Source: Chloroflexota bacterium (GTDB lineage Bacteria > Chloroflexota > UBA11872). Taken from it: a DNA stretch of 64,000 nucleotides. Made by a program: the position numbers and the translations under genes. The stretch is taken from contig JAJEGF010000059.1 in NCBI GenBank assembly GCA_022820025.1, positions 1 to 64,000 of the forward strand, read 5' to 3'. The notes under the pieces were generated by a model. That model had not been told where the DNA came from, ran no database searches, and saw only the letters and a program-made list of their open reading frames with translations. Positions 40,163 to 49,072 of the stretch are shown here, piece after piece (the stretch's first letter is position 1; each line of letters starts with the position of its first letter).

Positions 40163-40408
40163 ATGGCCACGACCGCAGAACGTGTCAGACAGCTCGTTGC
40201 AGACAACCTCGAAGTCGACGGTCAGCCAGTGGCCGTCCCAGCCGATTTGAGCGTTAGTCTCACCGACGTTGGCGTTCCCTCGATGGACTTCGTGGCGTTT
40301 GCCAAGGTCCTCGTCCGCGAGTTCGACGTCCCGCTGACGCCGGACGACTGCGCGGGCTTTAGCTCCCTGAAGGACCTGGCCGCGTACATCGACGCCCAGG
40401 CCGCCTAG
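40163..40408 (+). CDS. discrete acyl carrier protein
   Basis: 81 residues with the ACP helix pattern. The phosphopantetheine Ser is in GVPSMDFVAFAKVL (Ser about 35), where the canonical DSL is changed to PSM. It starts about 110 bases after the PKS, which ends in a KS and a dead AT and therefore lacks a carrier. It is the obvious partner for KS2 and would be loaded by AT1 or another acyltransferase. The phosphopantetheinyl transferase gene follows about 65 bases on. Confidence 0.85.
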   Translation: MATTAERVRQLVADNLEVDGQPVAVPADLSVSLTDVGVPSMDFVAFAKVLVREFDVPLTPDDCAGFSSLKDLAAYIDAQAA

Positions 40409-40473
40409 CCAAACAATCCCGCGGGAGCGCCCGACTCTCGCTGAGTTCGTCTGGGCGAGGTGGGCAACGCGAA

Positions 40474-41208
40474 GTGCTGCGCTCTTCCGCTGTCGGCTGG
40501 TGGTGGCGGCCGTTTACGGAGGTTGCCGAGGCCGCGGTCTTTCTCATTGACCTTGCGCCTGATGCCGCGCATGAGGCACGGGCCCTGGAGTGGCTGAGCG
40601 TCACGGAACGGGCACGTTCGCGTCGCTTTGTCCATGCCGGACCACGGCGCCGGTTTACCTTGTGCCGCGGGGCACTGCGAGCCATTCTTTGCCATCGTCT
40701 CGGGTGTGACAGCCAGCGGCTCACATTCGGCACGTCAAGCCATGGCAAACCGTTCGCTCGAGTCGACGATATGCCCGAGCCGATTAGCTTCAACGTCAGC
40801 CACGGCCGCAGTCACGGACTGATCGCGGTTGCCCCGCGCGGGCGCCTGGGCGTGGACATTGAGGAACGCCGCGCGCGCGAAGACCTGGAGGACCTCGCAG
40901 ACGCCGTGCTCGGTCCCAACGAAAAGCGCGAATTTGGGCTGCTTCGCGGGGATGCGAGAACTCAGTTCTTCTTCCGCATGTGGACACTCAAGGAGGCCCT
41001 CATGAAGGCACTCGGCCTGGGATTCTCCCTGGACCCAGCGGAGTTCGAGGTGCCAATAGCCGTTCGCCGTGGCGCCACAACCGGCACGTTCCGGTTCCCC
41101 GACCGGCCACGAGTCCTCTGGCGCGTGGACGATCTGGGAACGGAAGACTTTGCGGCGGCCCTTGCCCTTGAGCCGATTCCCGATCGCTGCGGGTCGTCCG
41201 ATGGCTAG
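40474..41208 (+). CDS. Sfp-type 4'-phosphopantetheinyl transferase
   Basis: 244 residues. The Sfp-family motifs are present: substrate-binding PISFNVSHGRSHGLIAV (about 108-124), magnesium-binding GVDIEE (about 130-135) and WTLKEALMKALG (about 170-181). It transfers the phosphopantetheine arm of CoA to the serines of the PKS ACP and the discrete ACP next to it. The start is GTG 40474. The length matches the family, and it is probably cotranscribed with the ACP. Confidence 0.95.
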   Translation: MLRSSAVGWWWRPFTEVAEAAVFLIDLAPDAAHEARALEWLSVTERARSRRFVHAGPRRRFTLCRGALRAILCHRLGCDSQRLTFGTSSHGKPFARVDDMPEPISFNVSHGRSHGLIAVAPRGRLGVDIEERRAREDLEDLADAVLGPNEKREFGLLRGDARTQFFFRMWTLKEALMKALGLGFSLDPAEFEVPIAVRRGATTGTFRFPDRPRVLWRVDDLGTEDFAAALALEPIPDRCGSSDG

Positions 41209-41316
41209 ACGCGCACTAGACTCTCGACGCGAATCGTTGAAGTTCCACCGAGCAGGCCGCCTGCACGTGCCGGCTTACGATCGGTCGCAGGTCTCCATCC
41301 GAAGGAAGTCCAGGCT

Positions 41317-42228
41317 GTGACCGCGGATTCGCAACGCGTCTGGGAGGTCCCCGAGCCTCGCGCTGTGTGCGAGGTGAGCGTTGATGCGAGGACGCAGGTC
41401 GTCCTGCGGCGACACGGCAATCCAACCGGTCCGCGTTTGGTCCTCAGCCATGGAAATGGCCTGGCCATCGACCTCTATTACCCGTTCTGGTCACTCCTGG
41501 CCGACGAATTCGACCTGGTCGTCTACGACCTCAGAAATCATGGCTGGAGTGCCCTGAGTCCGCTGGAAGATCACAACGTTCCGACGCTGGTGCGCGACCA
41601 CGACCGGATTCTCGAGGCGATTGACGCCAACTTTGGAGACAAACCGAAGGTTGGCGTGTTTCATTCCGTATCGGCGCTGACAACGCTGCTGTCGCCCGCC
41701 AAGGGCAGCGGACTTTCAGCGCTCGTCCTGTTCGATCCCCCGCTGTGCCGGCCCGGCGCCAGCTATGAGGAATTTGACGCCGCCGCGATGCGAACCGCCG
41801 CGATGACCCGACGGCGCACCGAACTGTTTCAGTCGGTCGACCAGTTTGCCGATCTGCTGAGCTTTGTGCCGACCTTTTACCGCTCGGTTCCTGGCACATT
41901 CGATCTTGCCGCCCGCACGACGCTTCGAGAGCGCACGCAGCAGGACGGCTACGAACTGCGCTGTCCGCGAGACTACGAAGCGCAGATCGTCGACTACGCC
42001 AGCGCGTTTGCCGTGCTCGTGGACTTTGACGCATTTCATTGCCCGATCAAGGTTGTTGGCGCCGATCCGACATTGCCCTACTCATACCTGCCAACATTTG
42101 ACCTGAGCCATGTCTTGACCGTCGACTACGACTTTCTGCCGGAGACGACGCATTTCCTGCAACTGGAGCAGCCGGAGGCGTGCGCGGCGTCGGTGCGCGA
42201 CTTCCTGGAGCAGGTTTCGTCAGCCTGA
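41317..42228 (+). CDS. alpha/beta hydrolase (candidate thioesterase of the PKS locus)
   Basis: 303 residues with an alpha/beta-hydrolase fold. The oxyanion region is LSHGNGLAIDLYYP (about 44-57), YDLRNHGWS follows strand 4, and the nucleophile elbow is FHSVSAL, with a Ser flanked by His and Val rather than the usual GxSxG. The C-terminal catalytic His is probably in LPETTHFLQLEQP. The PKS has no releasing domain, so this gene, about 110 bases after the PPTase, is the best candidate to hydrolyse the finished thioester. An esterase role unrelated to the PKS remains possible. Confidence 0.8.
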   Translation: MTADSQRVWEVPEPRAVCEVSVDARTQVVLRRHGNPTGPRLVLSHGNGLAIDLYYPFWSLLADEFDLVVYDLRNHGWSALSPLEDHNVPTLVRDHDRILEAIDANFGDKPKVGVFHSVSALTTLLSPAKGSGLSALVLFDPPLCRPGASYEEFDAAAMRTAAMTRRRTELFQSVDQFADLLSFVPTFYRSVPGTFDLAARTTLRERTQQDGYELRCPRDYEAQIVDYASAFAVLVDFDAFHCPIKVVGADPTLPYSYLPTFDLSHVLTVDYDFLPETTHFLQLEQPEACAASVRDFLEQVSSA

Positions 42229-42270
42229 GAACTCCGCCGAGCCTGCGTTGATTCGAGAGACCCCAGGCGG

Positions 42271-44010
42271 CTACGGCGAGGCGTCGACCCGGACTGTCAC
42301 GATGTCCAATCCCTGGTATTGCTGGTGCCGGACTGACGATGCGTAGTGCCGCAACAGTCGAAACGACAGGTCTCGATCGTCCACTGTCTCGGTCTCCTCA
42401 TCCAGGTACGCCAGACGATCCTCGAGATTCGCCTCGTCGAAGACCGTCAGGAATTCCAGTTCGACCGCCTGGCCCTCGGGACTTGCCGTGACGATCAAGC
42501 GCGGCGCCTGTTCCTCGGAGTCTTGGTCGTCGGGCTGCAAGAGACTCGAGAGGGCCTCCTCACCCGCCGATCGCAGCCGATCGGTCGAGGCGGCGTTCCA
42601 ACGCATCGCGGCGGCAACTTCCTGGAGGAATGCGTCAAGGCGCGGCACGTCGGCCATGTCCAGCCTCGCCTCAAGTCGTCGGCCTCGCGGCTTTGTCAGC
42701 TCCAGCAGGACTGTCAGGCCGATCGCTGTCGCGGCGCCAACGGTGATGCCGTTGCCAAGCAAGGAGCTCCAAGGCTCTTCGAGCAGATCTTCGAATACGT
42801 TCCGGTTCTGGAAGCCAACGCCCAAGGCAAATGCGAGGCCCACCACGAGGGTGGTCTGACCGTCCAGCCCGGCCCGCGCGACGGTCCGAACGCCCTCGAT
42901 GAAGAGCATCCCAATCGCCACCAGCAGGAAGGCGCCCATGACGGGGTTTGGAATGGTGAGCAGTAAGCCCGTGACCTTGGGAACGACGGCAAGGGCAACC
43001 AGGATGATTCCGATGGCGTAGCCAACACGACGTGCGGCAACGCCTGTGAGCGCGATGAGCGAGACGCTGGACGACGAGTAGGAAGTCGTGGGCGGGATCC
43101 CAACCAGACCGGCCATCAGCATGCCCAGAGCACTGGCGTACACGGTGCCCTGAATCAGGCGAAAATCCGTGGCCCGCGGACGCCGCCAAGCCACCTGCTG
43201 CACGACCGCCCCGTCGCCGACGGCCTTGATTGCTTGCACAAGCGTTACCACCAGGAACATCGGGAGTAGCGCCCAGAACCCCGCTGTTGGGGTCAGGTCA
43301 AGTCCCGGGAAGACTGCGTCGGGTATTCCGATCCACGGCGAACCGAGCAGGCGATCGAGGTCGTAAAGGGCGAAAGGCGCCGCGGCCGCGCAGCCCGCCG
43401 CGATGCCGATCAGCGGCGACCAGGTGCGCAACGCGCCCGGCGCGCGCAGGGCGAGGATTGTCGTCACAGCCAGTGTCACCGCCGCCACCAGAGGTCCCGC
43501 GAACGGTGGCGAGCCTTCCGGGACCTCCTGCAACCGATCGAATGAGATAGGCAGGAGGATTACCGCGATAAGCATCAGAACAGTTCCGGAGACGGCCGGC
43601 GTGATGATGCGACGCAGTTGCGGCAGCCACGTCGCCACGGCCAGATAGAACAACGACGAGAGCACCAGCAGACTTGCAAGGGTGGCCGGGCCTCCCTCGG
43701 ACAACGCCAGCACGGAGACGGCAATGAAGTTGGGGGTGATTCCGGTGACCAGCACGTGGCCAAGGCCCAGGCGCCCGACCCTGACCGCCTGGACAACCGT
43801 GACGATACCGCTGACGATCAGTGCCGCAAACACAGCCCAGGTCAGGTGCCGCCCATCCTGACCCGCCGCCAATGCGCTGACGGCGACAATCAGCACAATC
43901 GGCGCCAAGACCAGCAAGACTCCCTGAAACCCGACGCCAATGGCCACAAGCGGCGGGCATGGCTCGTCGGGTTCGTATCGAATCGATTGGTCCGCCTGGA
44001 TCGACGCCAA
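42271..44010 (-). CDS. NCS2 xanthine/uracil permease-like protein with C-terminal ATPase-like domain
   Basis: 579 residues. Residues about 25-440 are a polytopic NCS2/SLC23-type nucleobase transporter core, with conserved TM10-type segment IPPTTSYSSSSVSLIALTGVAARRVG (about 301-326). Residues about 450-579 are soluble. They begin DMADVPRLDAFLQEVAAAMR, continue with RLRSAGEEALSSLL and end in DLSFRLLRHYASS, resembling the anti-sigma/SpoIIAB branch of histidine-kinase-like ATPases. The N-box Asn and G-box glycines are absent, so ATP binding is doubtful. The tail may sense or bind a partner. The gene is convergent with the hydrolase; the 44011-44468 gap beyond its start holds no gene I can support. 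Confidence 0.8.
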   Translation of the reverse strand: MASIQADQSIRYEPDEPCPPLVAIGVGFQGVLLVLAPIVLIVAVSALAAGQDGRHLTWAVFAALIVSGIVTVVQAVRVGRLGLGHVLVTGITPNFIAVSVLALSEGGPATLASLLVLSSLFYLAVATWLPQLRRIITPAVSGTVLMLIAVILLPISFDRLQEVPEGSPPFAGPLVAAVTLAVTTILALRAPGALRTWSPLIGIAAGCAAAAPFALYDLDRLLGSPWIGIPDAVFPGLDLTPTAGFWALLPMFLVVTLVQAIKAVGDGAVVQQVAWRRPRATDFRLIQGTVYASALGMLMAGLVGIPPTTSYSSSSVSLIALTGVAARRVGYAIGIILVALAVVPKVTGLLLTIPNPVMGAFLLVAIGMLFIEGVRTVARAGLDGQTTLVVGLAFALGVGFQNRNVFEDLLEEPWSSLLGNGITVGAATAIGLTVLLELTKPRGRRLEARLDMADVPRLDAFLQEVAAAMRWNAASTDRLRSAGEEALSSLLQPDDQDSEEQAPRLIVTASPEGQAVELEFLTVFDEANLEDRLAYLDEETETVDDRDLSFRLLRHYASSVRHQQYQGLDIVTVRVDASP

Positions 44011-44468
44011 TATTGACCTCCCGAAGCGGCCAGCGGACCTAGAGCGTAACTGCCGCCATCAGGCCTTCAACGACCGGGGGCTTTCGATCGGCGTCCGATT
44101 CGGTGGACCGAAGCGATCAGTTGGCAAGCGCCGCGGCAATGCCGGCGAGCAAGCACGGCAGTCGTAGTCACGTCTCGATTACCGGCCGGCGTGTCCAACA
44201 TCAGTTGATCCTGAAGCAAAGATCGGAAACACCGCTGAGCATTGGTGGCGTGAAAGAACTCTGACCTTGCCCCACCGATGTGCAGGGGCAGGCGAGTCCT
44301 GGCCACGTGACGCGATCCCGGGCTCTGCGGCTCGCGATGTACGCTGCGGCAACTGGCGCTCTCTCGCTGGCCTATCCGCCTTGGAGGTCGTGCGCTCGTC
44401 AAGGCAAGCGCGATGTCACCAGCGTTTCCGGGCGCGGCGCGGCTTCAGATGGCGCGGAGGCAGAGTTC

Positions 44469-45059
44469 ATGGATGCGGAAGCGAACGGCGTACTGATCAT
44501 CGTGGGCGACGCCACCGAGACGGTGGACACGCTGTACCCGATCCTACGGCTGCAGGAGGATGGCTTTCGGCCGGTGGTGGCCGGTCCACAGAAGCGCCGG
44601 TACCAGATGGTCCTGCACGAGATTCCACAGACCGGCTGGGAAATCACGCGCGAGTACGAGGGCTACACCATCCAAGCCGATGTGGCCTTCGCCGAGGTGC
44701 GGCCCGAGGCGTACGTGGGGATTTTCTTTTCGGGAGGCCGCGCGCCCGAGTACATTCGCTACGACCCCGACCTAGTTCGAATCACGCGGTATTTCTTCGA
44801 GCACGACAAGCCAGCGGCCTCTGTCTGCCACGGCGTGGAAATCCCGGCGTATGCGGGCGTCGTGGAAGGGCGAACCATGGCCTGTGTCCCCAAGTGCAAG
44901 TTTGATCTGGAGGTGTGCGGCGGCGTCTATTCCGAGGAGACCTGGGCGATCGACGGCAACTTGGTTTCCGGGCGAACCTGGCACGACCACGGGCGGTACA
45001 TGAAGCACTGGATCGAACTGCTGAAGGCCGAGCGCGAACGCATGCGCGAGTCGCGCTGA
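44469..45059 (+). CDS. DJ-1/PfpI family protein
   Basis: 196 residues from the ATG at 44469; upstream in-frame codons look non-native. The class I glutamine-amidotransferase-like fold is shown by GVLIIVGDATETVDTL at the N-terminus, VGIFFSGGRAPEYIR, and the nucleophile elbow ASVCHGVEI (Cys about 118). Relatives include chaperones, glyoxalases and proteases. The extra CVPKCKFDLEVCGG segment adds three cysteines near the end. It precedes the TIM-barrel gene by two bases, so both are probably one operon. The reaction is not identifiable. Confidence 0.85.
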   Translation: MDAEANGVLIIVGDATETVDTLYPILRLQEDGFRPVVAGPQKRRYQMVLHEIPQTGWEITREYEGYTIQADVAFAEVRPEAYVGIFFSGGRAPEYIRYDPDLVRITRYFFEHDKPAASVCHGVEIPAYAGVVEGRTMACVPKCKFDLEVCGGVYSEETWAIDGNLVSGRTWHDHGRYMKHWIELLKAERERMRESR

Positions 45060-45061
45060 AC

Positions 45062-45904
45062 ATGGGTTATGTCAAGTTGGGCGCGGGAACCTACGCCTTT
45101 CGCGACGTGGAGGTGTTCCAGGCCCTGCCGCGCCTGCGCCGGATCGGCTACGAGGCCATTGAGATCCTGGCCGGTGAGGGTTGGCCCACCGCGCCGGCGC
45201 GCTTGAACCGGGACGATCGGACCAGGCTGTCGGATGCGATTCAGCAGCAGGGCTTCGAGTCGCCGGCGCTCATGGTGTTGCTGCCGCTGTGTGAGGAAGG
45301 TAGAAGTCGGCGGGCGGTCGACGCCGAGTTTCGCGCCGTCTGCCAGCTGGCCCGCGACCTCTCGTTTTCGGACGACTCGTCGGTTCTCAGCTCTCCGATT
45401 GGGCACCAGGGTCCACCCTGGGACAGCGGCCGGGAACGCATCGCCGACCGCCTGCTTGCGCTGGCTGACATCGCGCAGGAGCACGGGGTGATTCTGGCTG
45501 TCGAACCACACGTAGGAAACCCATTGGACAGCCCGGAAAAGGCCGTTTGGCTGATGGAACGGACGAATCACCCGGCGCTGCGGCTCAACTTCGATATCAG
45601 CCACTTCCACGTGCAGGGGATGGATCTGCGCCACTGCATCGAAGCCTGCCTGCCGTACGCCGTGCACATCCACGTCAAGGACGGCTACATCGGCTCCGAC
45701 GGCGAGGTTGTCTTTCAGCTTCCCGGCGAGGGCAGCCTGGACCTTGGCGCGTACCTCCGAATCCTGACGGAGCACGACGCCACCATTCCGGTCACCGCCG
45801 AGGTCAGCGCCATGATCTGGCGCCAGCCCGACTACGATCCCTGGGCGGCGGCCGAACAGTCATTTGCCGCGCTCGACGCGGCTCGGCGGGCCGCTGGCAG
45901 CTAG
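45062..45904 (+). CDS. xylose isomerase-like TIM-barrel sugar epimerase/isomerase
   Basis: 280 residues from the ATG at 45062, two bases after the preceding stop. The AP-endonuclease-2/xylose isomerase-like barrel is recognised by metal-ligand positions: Glu in LAVEPHVGNP, Asp in LNFDISHFHVQG, His in VHIHVKDG and Glu in VTAEVSAM. The family includes tagatose epimerases, myo-inosose dehydratase and hydroxypyruvate isomerase. The oxidoreductase-rich surroundings favour sugar or polyol metabolism, but the exact substrate is unknown. Confidence 0.88.
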   Translation: MGYVKLGAGTYAFRDVEVFQALPRLRRIGYEAIEILAGEGWPTAPARLNRDDRTRLSDAIQQQGFESPALMVLLPLCEEGRSRRAVDAEFRAVCQLARDLSFSDDSSVLSSPIGHQGPPWDSGRERIADRLLALADIAQEHGVILAVEPHVGNPLDSPEKAVWLMERTNHPALRLNFDISHFHVQGMDLRHCIEACLPYAVHIHVKDGYIGSDGEVVFQLPGEGSLDLGAYLRILTEHDATIPVTAEVSAMIWRQPDYDPWAAAEQSFAALDAARRAAGS

Positions 45905-45976
45905 TCCAGGCGCTTCCGCCGACCGGTCGTACGTCCAGAAGCGCCAGGAACTGCGTTGCCGATCACAGCCGAACGG

Positions 45977-46855
45977 TCAGTCCCAGGAATCCAAGCCCAG
46001 CAGTCTCCTGCCCAGGTTGGTCAAGACGGCCGGCGCCTGGGTGCGGTGCTCCCGGTCGCGCCGATCGCAGGGCCACCCGGATCCACCGCCCGGCGACTTG
46101 GCCGGCCGTCGTTCCCGCCACGACTCGATGCGTAGTCGCCGCAGTTCGTCGTCGTGTTCTTCGGCAGGCTGCATGGTGATGTACTGGGCCAGGCGCGGCT
46201 TGTCGGACGTGTTGTGGCCGTTGCCGTGCGCCAGCATGCGGTCCCAGATAATCAGGTCGCCGGCTTTGCCGGAGATCGACTTGACCTCAAGTCCGGCAAG
46301 GTCAGGGTTCCAGGGATCACGGTCGGCAGGCTGCGTCTTAACCCAGGCGTCAAAGGCGCGGTGAAAGCCTGGAACGCACTGGAAGCCGCCCTGGTTCTCC
46401 GCCGTGTCCGTCAGGTACAGCACCCCCTGCACCCCAGACGGAATCTCCGGTCGTGACGTGTCGACGTCCCAGTGAATCATGCCCGTATGACCCCACTCCG
46501 GACGGTCGGCTCGGACGGGAGGCTTCATGTTGACCCGGTCCAGCGAGACCCACAGCCGCTTGCTGCCCAGGATCTGCGTGAAGGCCTGGTACACCCGTGG
46601 GTATTGCCGGTTATCCCACATGGCCTGGTGTTGGTACATCGACACCATGCCGGCCTCGGAAATCGGGGTTCGCGGATCGTTTCGGTCATACGGGGGCCAC
46701 TTATACCAGTCGTCTGGCCTGTCCGGGTCCATCTCCAGGAAGTCCCAGATGACCTCGACCAGCGCCGCCAGCTGCTGCTTCGGTACGGCGTCCGGCAGCA
46801 CGACGTAGCCGTTTTCTTCCCAGAACGCCAAGCCGCGTTCGCTCAGCACCTGCAT
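45977..46855 (-). CDS. phytanoyl-CoA dioxygenase (PhyH) family protein, divergent
   Basis: 292 residues. The iron ligands are in IHWDVD (His-x-Asp, about 127-132) and the distal His in LAHGNGHN (about 213-220), followed by KPRLAQYITMQP with the 2-oxoglutarate Arg. It is clearly the same superfamily as 16518 and 22257 but differs in length, N-terminus (MQVLSERGLAFWEENGYVVL) and spacing, so it is not a recent duplicate. The last about 40 residues are Arg/Pro-rich and look low-complexity. It converges on the TIM-barrel gene. Substrate unknown. Confidence 0.88.
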   Translation of the reverse strand: MQVLSERGLAFWEENGYVVLPDAVPKQQLAALVEVIWDFLEMDPDRPDDWYKWPPYDRNDPRTPISEAGMVSMYQHQAMWDNRQYPRVYQAFTQILGSKRLWVSLDRVNMKPPVRADRPEWGHTGMIHWDVDTSRPEIPSGVQGVLYLTDTAENQGGFQCVPGFHRAFDAWVKTQPADRDPWNPDLAGLEVKSISGKAGDLIIWDRMLAHGNGHNTSDKPRLAQYITMQPAEEHDDELRRLRIESWRERRPAKSPGGGSGWPCDRRDREHRTQAPAVLTNLGRRLLGLDSWD

Positions 46856-47020
46856 AACTCTTCACCGCGTCAGAGGCGCCACTGCACTTTAGCGGCTGGC
46901 GCGAACCGGAAATCCGATCTGAGGGCAAGACCTACGCGGAACTCGGGAGCCGGATTCCGTCGGCTTTGGCGCGGATGAGCTGACGGCAGGGCACGGGCGG
47001 CCGAATCTGTAATCCCGCGG

Positions 47021-47096
47021 TGGAGCCCACATCCGGACTTGAACCGGAGACCTCGTTCTTACCAAGAACGCGCTCTACCGACTGAGCTATGTGGGC
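47021..47096 (-). tRNA. tRNA-Thr (GGT anticodon)
   Basis: A full cloverleaf on the minus strand. Acceptor GCCCACA pairs TGTGGGC, the D-arm is GCTC/GAGC, and the anticodon stem CGTTC/GAACG encloses loop TTGGTAA, giving anticodon GGT. The T-arm TCCGG-TTCAAGT-CCGGA is standard, with discriminator T and an encoded CCA. It reads ACC and ACT codons. Confidence 0.95.
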
Positions 47097-47198
47097 CGGG
47101 GGCCGTAGCCGGAGGACGGCATCGCAGTGCCGCCGCTGGGTGATCGTACCGCGTTCGCCGCTCACGGCCGGCTGCGGACGATACTGGTACTTTCCCGC

Positions 47199-47669
47199 CT
47201 AGGCGTTCGCGTCCAGTTGGGCAACGATTTCGTCGACATGGAGATTGGGATCCACGGTTGGCCACACGTGTTCCACGTTACCGTCGGGATCGATCAGGTA
47301 GGACACCCGATCGGCGCACATGACTGAACGGCCACGAATCTCCCTGCGGATCCAGGCACCATAGGCTTCGATCACGCCGTGGTCGGTGTCGGCCAGCAGA
47401 GGAAAGTTCAAGTCGTACTTCGCAGTGAATCGCCGGTGCGAGTCAACATCGTCGTCGTTGATGCCGTAGACGTCGACGCCGCGGGACGCCAGTGCGGAGA
47501 GATTGTCACGGAAGCCGCAGGCCTCAATCGTGCATCCCGGCGTGTCGTCGCGCGGGTAGAAATAAAGCAGCACGCGGCGGCCGCGCAGATCCGAGAGGGT
47601 GACTTGCGACCCGTCGGTGGCGGACAACGTGAACTCGGGAGCATTGTCACCAGGACTTAGCAGGGGCAT
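47199..47669 (-). CDS. bcp: thioredoxin-dependent peroxiredoxin (BCP/PrxQ)
   Basis: 156 residues from the ATG at 47669 (MPLLSPGDNAPEF); the longer frame adds ten unlikely residues. The peroxidatic and resolving cysteines are five apart in TPGCTIEACGF (about 42-52), the PrxQ pattern, with YFYPRDDTPGC before them. The enzyme reduces hydrogen peroxide and alkyl hydroperoxides using thioredoxin. It stands alone near the tRNA gene and diverges from the SDR gene. Confidence 0.95.
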   Translation of the reverse strand: MPLLSPGDNAPEFTLSATDGSQVTLSDLRGRRVLLYFYPRDDTPGCTIEACGFRDNLSALASRGVDVYGINDDDVDSHRRFTAKYDLNFPLLADTDHGVIEAYGAWIRREIRGRSVMCADRVSYLIDPDGNVEHVWPTVDPNLHVDEIVAQLDANA

Positions 47670-47847
47670 GCGGGTACCTCGGAGGAGTGGCGTCGGCAAC
47701 GCAGCCTCATTGTGCGCGACGGTGAGATTCCGAGCGAGCGGGGCGTTTCAACCCCGCAAGTCTCAGCCAGGCAGGCTGCGAATGTGGCAAGGACAATTCG
47801 CGGACGTGCCTGATATCTTCAGCGCGAAGGGCAAAGGAGCCGACCCT

Positions 47848-48624
47848 ATGCAGGACGCACCGACAAGGAGTCCATTTGACCTGACTGACCGCGTGGCCCT
47901 GGTGACCGGGGCCGGGCGAGGCATTGGACGGGCGATTGCGCTGGGACTGGCCGCCGCCGGGGCCGACGTGGCTGTGTCCGCGCGATCTGCCGACCAACTG
48001 GACGAGGTGTGCGACGAGGTTAGATTGCTTGGACGGAAAGCACTTGCCCTGCCGGCCGACCTCTCAGACTTGCAGGCGCTGGACGGCGTTTTCGATGCCG
48101 TTGCGGCGGAGTTCGGCCAACTCGACATTCTGTTCAATAACGCCGGGACCGGCTTCCGGAAGCCGCTGCTGGAGATTACGCCGGCTGACTGGGATTATGT
48201 TGCCGACCTGAATCTTCGCAGCCTCTTCTTCGCATGCCAGCACGGCATCCGCCTTATGCGACCCGGAGGTTATGGTCGGATCATCAACACCGCCTCGCTC
48301 ACCTCCTTTTTGGGCTTTGCGCAAGTTTCGGTCTACGGGGCAACCAAGGGTGGCGTTGCGCAACTCACGAAGGCGCTGGCCGTGGAGTTTGCCCAGAGCG
48401 GCATCACCATAAATGCAATAGCCCCAGGATACGTTTTCACGGAACTCACACGCCCGCGTTTTGAGGACCCCGTAACCCGCGACTGGCTCATGGGCCGCAT
48501 TCCCCAAGGCAGACACGGAGAACCGAGTGACATGGTCGGGACGGCCGTGTTTCTTGCTTCAGGAGCTTCCGCCTACCTCACGGGTGTGGTCATTCCGGTG
48601 GACGGTGGCTGGCTGGCGGCCTGA
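47848..48624 (+). CDS. short-chain dehydrogenase/reductase
   Basis: 258 residues from the ATG at 47848, preceded by AAAGGAG about ten bases upstream. The classical SDR motifs are TGAGRGIG (about 18-25), NNAG (about 93-96) and the Ser-Tyr-Lys triad in NTASLTSFLGFAQVSVYGAT with the Lys just after. The C-terminal PVDGGW is typical. It resembles gluconate 5-dehydrogenase and 3-oxoacyl reductase relatives; the substrate is not determinable. The gap after it, 48625-49072, holds no gene I can support. Confidence 0.93.
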   Translation: MQDAPTRSPFDLTDRVALVTGAGRGIGRAIALGLAAAGADVAVSARSADQLDEVCDEVRLLGRKALALPADLSDLQALDGVFDAVAAEFGQLDILFNNAGTGFRKPLLEITPADWDYVADLNLRSLFFACQHGIRLMRPGGYGRIINTASLTSFLGFAQVSVYGATKGGVAQLTKALAVEFAQSGITINAIAPGYVFTELTRPRFEDPVTRDWLMGRIPQGRHGEPSDMVGTAVFLASGASAYLTGVVIPVDGGWLAA

Positions 48625-49072
48625 CAACCGCCAGTCTCGGAACCGCTGAAGACGGCAACTATCTCGGCAAGTCCGAGCAGGGCACGCCTGGCTGCGCATC
48701 GGCGCGATTCGACGCTGATCCAGGACCACCAGACAACAGCAATCTTGATCGATTAATCTCTACCATCCTAAGTGATCTGGATTCCCATGCACTAGGCGTC
48801 CGCATGCAGAGTCTCGCAGGATCCAATGAGTACAATGGTGCAATATCGAGACTCGTCAGCAGTGCAGATCAACTGCCGCATCGGGATTCCAATTGGGGCT
48901 CTAATCTCCCTTTTCGACCACATTAATCTGGAGCCATGACTCCGTCTAACGCTGTCTGGCATCCGTCCGTCCAGGCTTGACCTGGTCATCTGTTACGTAT
49001 CCGTTGGCTAAAGATTCTCAAGTTCATAGCCAGCTGTCGTTAGCACGTTACCGGGTCAATCTTCGTCGCCGA

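Noticed and set aside
44011-44468. Possible longer N-terminus of the DJ-1/PfpI protein
   Set aside because: The upstream residues of the open frame are unlike the family and the family fold starts at the ATG 44469.
48625-49072. Possible promoter or small RNA region after the SDR
   Set aside because: No gene, tRNA or convincing hairpin seen; left unannotated.
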